A DNA stretch of 64,000 bases from Argopecten irradians. Lineage: Eukaryota; Mollusca; Bivalvia; Pectinida; Pectinidae. The notes under the pieces are model-generated. The model was not told the origin of the DNA. It ran no database searches and saw nothing but the letters and a program-made list of their open reading frames with translations. Made by a program: the position numbers and the translations under genes. The number at the start of each line of letters is the position of its first letter. Positions within the stretch are counted from its first letter, which is position 1. The DNA lies in assembly GCF_041381155.1 (NCBI RefSeq), contig NC_091138.1:31923604-31987603 (forward strand). The letters run 5' to 3'. Shown here piece after piece: positions 57,596 to 64,000 of the stretch.

Positions 57596-59345
57596 AGCAC
57601 CTGACTGTCCTACATATTTACCTGTACACGTACATTCTGTATGTGATGTCAACTTTCATTTCATCTTTTTCATCAATCGGACTGTGTTTACATATTTTTC
57701 TTCGTTCACGGAACGCCAAAACACCTCAACACACAGAAAAGACTGGTGTCGATAACATTAAATCCATAGATTACAAGAAAGCACCAAAGTAAAAGTTTGA
57801 CACGTTTGTTGTGAAATCCACACAGAATTATCACATTAGAGTGAGCTCCCTTACTTAATCCTTCAAGGGACGTAACTCGTATATCTATGGTATCACACTA
57901 TATAATAATATGTCTAATAAGTAGAAACATCTCGACTTGTTTTATATGGGAGTCGACGAGGAACCGACGAGGCAGTTAGTGATATAGATCACGTAATTAT
58001 AAATAGAATAATAAGTATTTAAAGGAAATTACTATCTTTACTAATTTGCTATCGATCTTTGTATATGTGGATTTAAAAATGCAAAAAAAAAAAAGTATTT
58101 GTATTGTATTGTTAATGGCATGGTGTGATTGATCAACAATTCTAAAATTCATCAAAAAGGTTAGGCTAATTTTGGTTGGCTATCTTTTCATTGGTTGGGC
58201 AGAGAGTAGTTAGAAAAAGTTAGAATTGCAGAAGTCACATTCGAAGTTTTTTTCATACTAAATTAAAGGTAGTAATGATTTAGACAAATACTTGGATGTC
58301 AGATACAAAAAAAAAATGTAATTACCTTACTCCAGCAAGGATTAGCAAGTGGTTCTTATCTGCTGTAAGAGTATAATGATAATCTACAGGCAAAATACAT
58401 GTATGATAAACCTGTTATTATTCTTGCAGTTTCTAGAGCTCAGAAATATCTCTAAATTATCTGCGTCACAGATAGTACACCTGTTCCAAACTTCACAACA
58501 GTATTGATATAATGGCAACATCTATGTCTTACGTATTTTAATTAAAGTTTGTCAAAATGTAGCTTCCGTTTTTTAGGAGAATGCATTTTACCATCCATTT
58601 TGTCATTGTTAATTTTGGTTTCACTATCTAGAAATGAGCGACCAGAACATAATAATGAAGTATCAGCTGTAAATTGTTTTGAAAGACTTTAGAGATTATC
58701 AAATGTGTCACTAATATACAAAATAATTAGCAATGGACCTAAAAATGATCCTTGCGGAACGCCTGCATTTATACTTTAACGGAAAATCCAGCAACACTCA
58801 GTCTCTTTTAATTGTGATACACACGATCGAATGCTTTGAAAATTCTACAGAAAACACGACAAGTCGGTCTAAATTATAACAAATTCAATCATTTGATCAC
58901 AGGCGGACGCATTTTTTGTTTTAATAAAGTTTTACTATACAATGTAGATGCCACAAATATAGTATTCTCTGAGTAATATATGTTATCAAGACATTCTGTC
59001 AGATTATTTGTTTAGTCTGCAAATGCCTGTGATTCGATGTATTGTAGAATAGCCAGACTGGAAGATTGATATTGCCACTATTTCCTGTGTTTGCTACATG
59101 TATGTATCATAGTTAAGACAATCAAGAAAATAGCAGATCCCACGGGAATATGTTGAAGAGAAAAAACATGTCTTAGTCCCCTGTGGTAGGTATGTTTTAT
59201 ATACTAGTAGTGAAGACAAACACACATCACGTGTCTCAGTGATTTCACAATTCCATGTGATAAATATGCTTCATAGAGGAGAATACAAAAAAAAAATCAA
59301 TTCTTGTGATTAATCAAGGATTTCTCGTATACTTCCTTGAGACTG

Positions 59346-59366
59346 ATATATATATATATATATATT
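59346..59366. repeat. TA microsatellite
   Basis: An uninterrupted run of TA dinucleotides of about 20 bases in AT-rich non-coding sequence. Similar short runs occur elsewhere: GA at 41041-41083 and GT at 37430-37445. Confidence 0.9.
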
Positions 59367-60319
59367 ATTTATAAGGAAAAACAATTTAATAAAAGCTACA
59401 ATTGTCTTTTGTCACCATGTTACACAAGACCATTCGTTTACTTTTATCCTACATATTATATTATATAATGTACATGTGTACAGTCAACTGTGTCTGTCGG
59501 TGACGATAAGTACCGGTAATTATAAGCGATTAACTGTATATAAGATAATTGGTCTATCTGCCAGGTGAACATACTCATAACATATATAAAGAAATCAGAA
59601 TAACCTCCTATGTAAGTTTGCAGAAAATAAAATGAAATTAATTTAAACTTCGATGTTGTACGGTATCAATAAAACATCACATTAATTTCTTAATTTGCTA
59701 AATCTTCTTGACTACTTTTCACTAACATTGTTAGAGGTTATATTACGATAAAACACATGGTTATATATAAAAAATATGAATCTGTTGCAAGATCGATATA
59801 ATTTATCATACAAATGTATATTCCGAATGTTTTGCATTGAGTGCATTAATCTCAAATTTATAGCTCCCTTATATTAAAGGCCTTCCGACATATTTGAATG
59901 AGAGTGTGATAGAGAGAGAGCTACATGTATAGACAGAATGTGATTTAGAATTTTGGGAGAAAGATGGGGATGTAGGAATTAAGCTTACAGTGTGAATGAG
60001 AAAGAGCTCTAGACAGTGTCAGAGGAAAGAGAGAGAAGGTACAATCTACGAGTATAAAGTTAAGACTGATTCATTTTCTTAAATACTAAATTTACAGATA
60101 GTAGAATATATGAATTTACCTCTCGGAATAGAATATGAATTACAATTAAATAAAAAATGCCGTGGATCAACCAGGGAGGTGCAACGTGGTTTGATTTTTG
60201 ACAGAGCTAATCTTCACATTGATGTCTCTCCACCACCCAAAACTTCTCACTATATACATGCATAATGCGCCTTGGCGACTTTGTGCGTGTGTAGAAGACG
60301 GCGACAGAAAAAAAGCTGG

Positions 60320-60770
60320 GACCATAGGGACATGGCACGATTGTCCAACCAACAGTATATATACATTTAACATTTCAACATATCTTATTAATAACAAAGG
60401 GATCAGACAACAGGCAAGCCTATAAAAGTCTTCTCCGGAATATATACATGTACAAAGGTACATGCATCTATACATTTAATATGTAATATAGGTCATAGAA
60501 GTAATTCTAACAGTGTGGACAAAAGATTGTCGAATTTTCGAGGCGATCTGCCCCTTTGTCAAGACACAATAAGAACAAATAAAATTACATGTTAAGGACG
60601 GTCACGGACGTACACAAAAACATAAACATTAAAGAAATATAGAACATACAGATAAACTAAAGGGACAATATCCATGTGTATTGTCTGAATAATCCATCCT
60701 TGACCCTTTAGTATGTAACACATATATAAACCGTTGGTTGGAAAATCATGCCAGGTCCCTGTGCCCCCAA
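60320..60770. repeat. Inverted repeat pair enclosing about 350 bp
   Basis: Plus-strand 60320-60367 (AGGGACATGGCACGATTGTC, CAACCAACAGTATATATACA) matches the complement of 60719-60768 (CCGTTGGTTGGAAAATCATG, CCAGGTCCCTGTG). The enclosed part contains a minus-strand block GACAAAGGGGCAGATCGCCT, CGAAAATTCGACAAT (about 60526-60562) that recalls end sequences of Penelope-like or related retroelements; this last point is only a resemblance. Confidence 0.5.
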
Positions 60771-61370
60771 CCACCTTTTCATGGAGAGGCATATAACAAA
60801 CAATGTGTAGATATATATACTTTTATTTTGTAAAAATGACCTCCAAATAATATACATAAAATGTATTCAGAGTAATATAAAGTGAATAAAAATATAGTCT
60901 GAATACGACTATTACATTTGTTGTTCATAAATTAGAACTTTCAAAATGTATGTATTAATGTAAGCATAAAAATATATGATCATAAAATTTAATGTACATA
61001 GATCCAAAAAGGTACAGCACGAAGAACAATGCAGGGATCTCATGGCACTAACAAATCCAAAAGAGCAATTTCAAGTCCTTGGTAACATTTGAGAAAAAAA
61101 ATCAACACAAAATTTGGTGGAAAAAATACAGTTCTATGCAGTATAGACTAGTCCAAAGACTTGTACCCAAGTGTCTTGTAGTTTCTGTTGCTATGGTAAC
61201 TGCATAGTTTAGTAGTCTGGTTATACCAACAAAATCACTTTACTTTTTTGCAGCAGTGACCAAGTCATTGATCTTGAGGTATACATATCTGACAGTGTAA
61301 TGCTATTGACAAGGCATCAGTGACCAATTTTCAACCAAATAACCTCTGATCTTTGAGCTATGTTAGGTTT

Positions 61371-61571
61371 CTCTCAACCTGTGGGCTGCACTGGATGAGT
61401 GGCTGACATTCTACTATTAACTCTCCACCTGTGGACTGTACTGACCCATGGCCAGTGGATGACATTCTACTACTAGCCCTCAACCTATGTGCTGAAACGG
61501 TCAATTGGCTAATATTCTACCACTAGCCCTCAGCCTCTGGGCTGGGCTGGCCAAGTGGCTGACATTTACCT
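61371..61571. repeat. Degenerate tandem repeat, about 62-bp unit, three to four copies
   Basis: The recurring block is CTCAACCTGTGGGCTGCACT, then GAGTGGCTGACATTCTACTA and TTAACTCT, with changes in each copy (CTCCACCTGTGGACTG, CTCAACCTATGTGCTG, CTCAGCCTCTGGGCTG). Confidence 0.75.
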
Positions 61572-63787
61572 CTGGGTAGCAGTTTCACAGTAATCAAGGA
61601 TACTGAATTCCTTTATTAGCCTTCTAAACAAATATTAGTCACTCCTTCATCTACCAATAAAATATTAAATGTGGTGGATGTCTAGTACTGGCCATCGGTT
61701 GGGGTTTTTGTCAGTGTACTCAGATTTTCTTTCACATTCAAAACCAATAGTAAATGATCTTACCTTTAACATACATGCTATTGGATGTAGAACACAAATG
61801 GATCCAGAAAGTGAGTGATCAGAAATGGCAAGTATTGCTGATATTATTGTAGGTATTTCTGGGTATCATTCTGGAATTACCTGAGTGGGATAAAATTGTA
61901 GGTACTTAATGTACTAATTTTGAAGTGGAAAACTTGAAACACACCTGAACTAAATTTTACATCTGAAGATATAATTTATTACCTTGAAATAAACTTATAA
62001 CATAATGGAAACCAACTTTTTTTAGCTAGCTGCTATCAAATGCCGCAGTTTCTCTTTCCCAACAAATTTGCCAAGATTTACTTCTTGCTATATTCCCATT
62101 CGTATTGCAGATTAAAAAAGAAATATCAAAAAACAAAAAAACCAATGGAAATGCCTAATAACATATTGAGATATATATTTGCAGAGATAAAATTTCATGA
62201 ATTTACCAGTACTTGGATTTCAAAATTTGCGAAAGTAAATCGCACACAACAGAAAATTGGTTTATGATATAACCAGAGATGAGAGGTACATTTGTATTAA
62301 ATGCAAACATATGTTATTAATCCAATTTTGTGTACACAGAATGATATATCACAACTTTTATGTAAAATCCATCCAAATTCCTTACAAAAAATGTAAATTC
62401 CTTAATACAAAAATGTATGTAAAAGCAGAAACATATATATATAGAGATATATATAAAGATTAGAAACTCCTTCTTTGTTTTTGCTGAAGGCAGAGGGATC
62501 TATAGTTTAAAGGCATTTTAGTTTAGTTTATTTCTTATATAAATATTTATATCATGATTTGATAAGATGTTTAAATATTTTTGCAAGCACAAGAATAAGT
62601 TATTTTCAATGACTTTTTGTAAATCAAACATAAATTTAAAGCCAAATTTCATTTCTATTTTAAACCTATCAATCAAAACATTAATTTTTCTTTTAAAAAA
62701 TGTGCCAAAACCATCTGAAAAATGTCTTAACCTTTATAACTTTATATCAAAGTTATCCTTCTATATTGTAAACTGTTAGGAGTACATATATGGTACCGGT
62801 ATATACTCAAAACCCTAGTTTTGCTAATTTCTCTTACCATATTCGCCGTAATTAGCGCCCAGGGCGTTTAAATATTTGTAACAAACAAGCACTTATCAAT
62901 GAACCAAAATGTAAGTTATGGACAAAAACAGTCAGCAATATTTTAAATCTTTCTGTACTCAATGGTACACTAATATGTTACAGTTTACATGCATATGCCT
63001 TATAGCCTCTGAGACACATTATTATGTCGTGATTCACTGGTAATAGACCTGCAAGTTCATGTAATATGGGATTCAATGTTGATGTTAGAGGCATCACATG
63101 TTGTAAAACATTTCTAAACCCATGGAAAGAAAAGAGGAGAGGTGCTTATAGGGGGAAGGGCGCTAATTATGGTGAATAGAGTATGTAAGTTTCTAATGAA
63201 GTAAAGTATAGTATCAGGTATAATCTTTGCATAGTACGTGTGAGTGTATATACATATCACAATTTTTAACATACAATGCACTGATATATAGAATATGTAT
63301 ACTTATTACAAAATATAGCCACCAAAGATCAAAACACATAACATTGCCTTGTGAATACCGGTAATCTGTCTTACCGTATATACGAAGTTATATATGAATG
63401 CCTCTGGATAACAAAAGATAGATCTGTACAAAAAGTCCAACAAGACACAAAAATATGAATTATTTCAATAAATTCATTAAAAATTTCATCAACAAACCCT
63501 TGAGTAACAAATCCCTCATTCACTTTATAATAATTATGTATACCAAAATTCTTCATTTACTTATGGTACGTACAATATCTCACACACGTATTTTCGTTTA
63601 GTTTAAAATTTTTTTAAAAGAAACAACTTCATTTAATTATGCATTTATATTGCATTTTATGTAAACATTTTCAAAATAAAAAAAAAAATTCAAAACACAC
63701 ACAATGTTTCCTACACAGATTAATAATGTTTCAAAGGTGGTGTAATTTGTAAAACAACATTTAGAGAGCCTGACTTGAAAAGCAAAC

Positions 63788-63862
63788 CACAGGTTTACGA
63801 CTTGCAAATAAAAAAAAAAGAATACTAAAAATACTTTTTTTTGCGCCCGTCGTAAACCTGTG
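63788..63862. mobile_element. Small hAT-like MITE, copy 2, with intact target duplication
   Basis: The 75-bp element has ends CACAGGTTTACGAC and GTCGTAAACCTGTG and the core AATACTAAAAATAC shared with copy 1. It is flanked by a perfect direct repeat, AGCAAACC at 63781-63788 and 63863-63870; one base can be assigned either to the element or to the duplication. A 7-8-bp duplication is what hAT elements make. Confidence 0.85.
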
Positions 63863-64000
63863 AGCAAACCAATTTTATAAAACATAATTCCTTTAAGTTC
63901 TTTATATTAAAGGTATTCGGATCTGGAATATTTTACTTTATCTGAAGTGCTGTATATTTTAACATTAATTCAATTTTCATTAAATCTAGTTAATTGTCTT

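Larger units (their letters stand above)
57600..63780. other. Non-coding flank of the RWD-GTPase gene
   Basis: The first few hundred bases must contain the promoter of the GTPase gene, but no core element stands out. 58000-60150 and 61600-63780 are AT-rich with no recognised exon. 60820-61600 is smoother and less repetitive and, with TTTATT at about 60823 (AATAAA on the minus strand), could be the 3' UTR of a minus-strand gene to the right; that is a guess. Confidence 0.4.

Noticed and set aside
60167-60792. Two frames sharing a GTWHD-PTN-like motif as paralogous small genes
   Set aside because: The shared motif comes from the inverted DNA repeat at 60320/60768 being read on opposite strands; nothing else is conserved.

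Overview
This window is nuclear DNA of an animal, most probably a bivalve mollusc. It is AT-rich, has split genes with GT/AG introns, very few genes per kilobase, tRNA-derived SINEs, many small inverted-repeat elements and long minisatellites. None of the features of a bacterial, plasmid or phage sequence is present. I cannot fix the species from the sequence alone.

Four protein-coding genes can be supported. (1) On the minus strand at 21021-21749 is the first coding exon of a PDE11-type cyclic nucleotide phosphodiesterase, holding the N-terminus and most of GAF-A. It ends at a clean splice donor, and no further exon is recognisable in the 21 kb that follow. (2) On the plus strand at 33189-34031 is an intronless tetraspanin of 280 residues. 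(3) On the plus strand at 41299-49071 is a complete SPARC/osteonectin gene with nine coding exons, giving 280 residues. (4) On the minus strand at 49381-57595 is a complete gene for an RWD domain fused to an OBG/YchF-type GTPase of the Ygr210 subfamily with a C-terminal TGS-like domain (555 residues, or 588 if a duplicated 99-nt exon is used twice).

SPARC and the GTPase gene converge tail to tail. Both appear to use the two strands of one palindromic poly(A) element, AATAAAATTTTATT at 49350-49363.

The rest is mostly repeats. 1.2-1.75 kb: short tandem repeats. 6.2 kb and 32.4 kb: two copies of an unnamed dispersed repeat. 11.04-12.25 kb: an inverted-repeat element with TTA target duplication. 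16.2-18.9 kb: about 56 copies of a 48-bp unit nested in a mobile element whose sister copy at 29.7 kb has a single unit. 19.7-20.6 kb: a 30-bp array. 24.0-26.4 kb: a 30-34-bp array with higher-order structure. 27.1 and 28.5 kb: tRNA-derived SINEs. 31.3 kb: a long hairpin. 32.1 and 63.8 kb: two copies of a small hAT-like MITE. 35.5-36.5 kb: an element full of G and C runs. 52.1 kb: a mariner-like MITE. From 57.6 to 64 kb no coding sequence is recognisable.

The four genes do not form a pathway. The most notable points are the RWD-Ygr210 fusion, the near-identical exon duplication inside it, the shared bidirectional poly(A) element, and the minisatellite that has expanded inside one copy of a mobile element.
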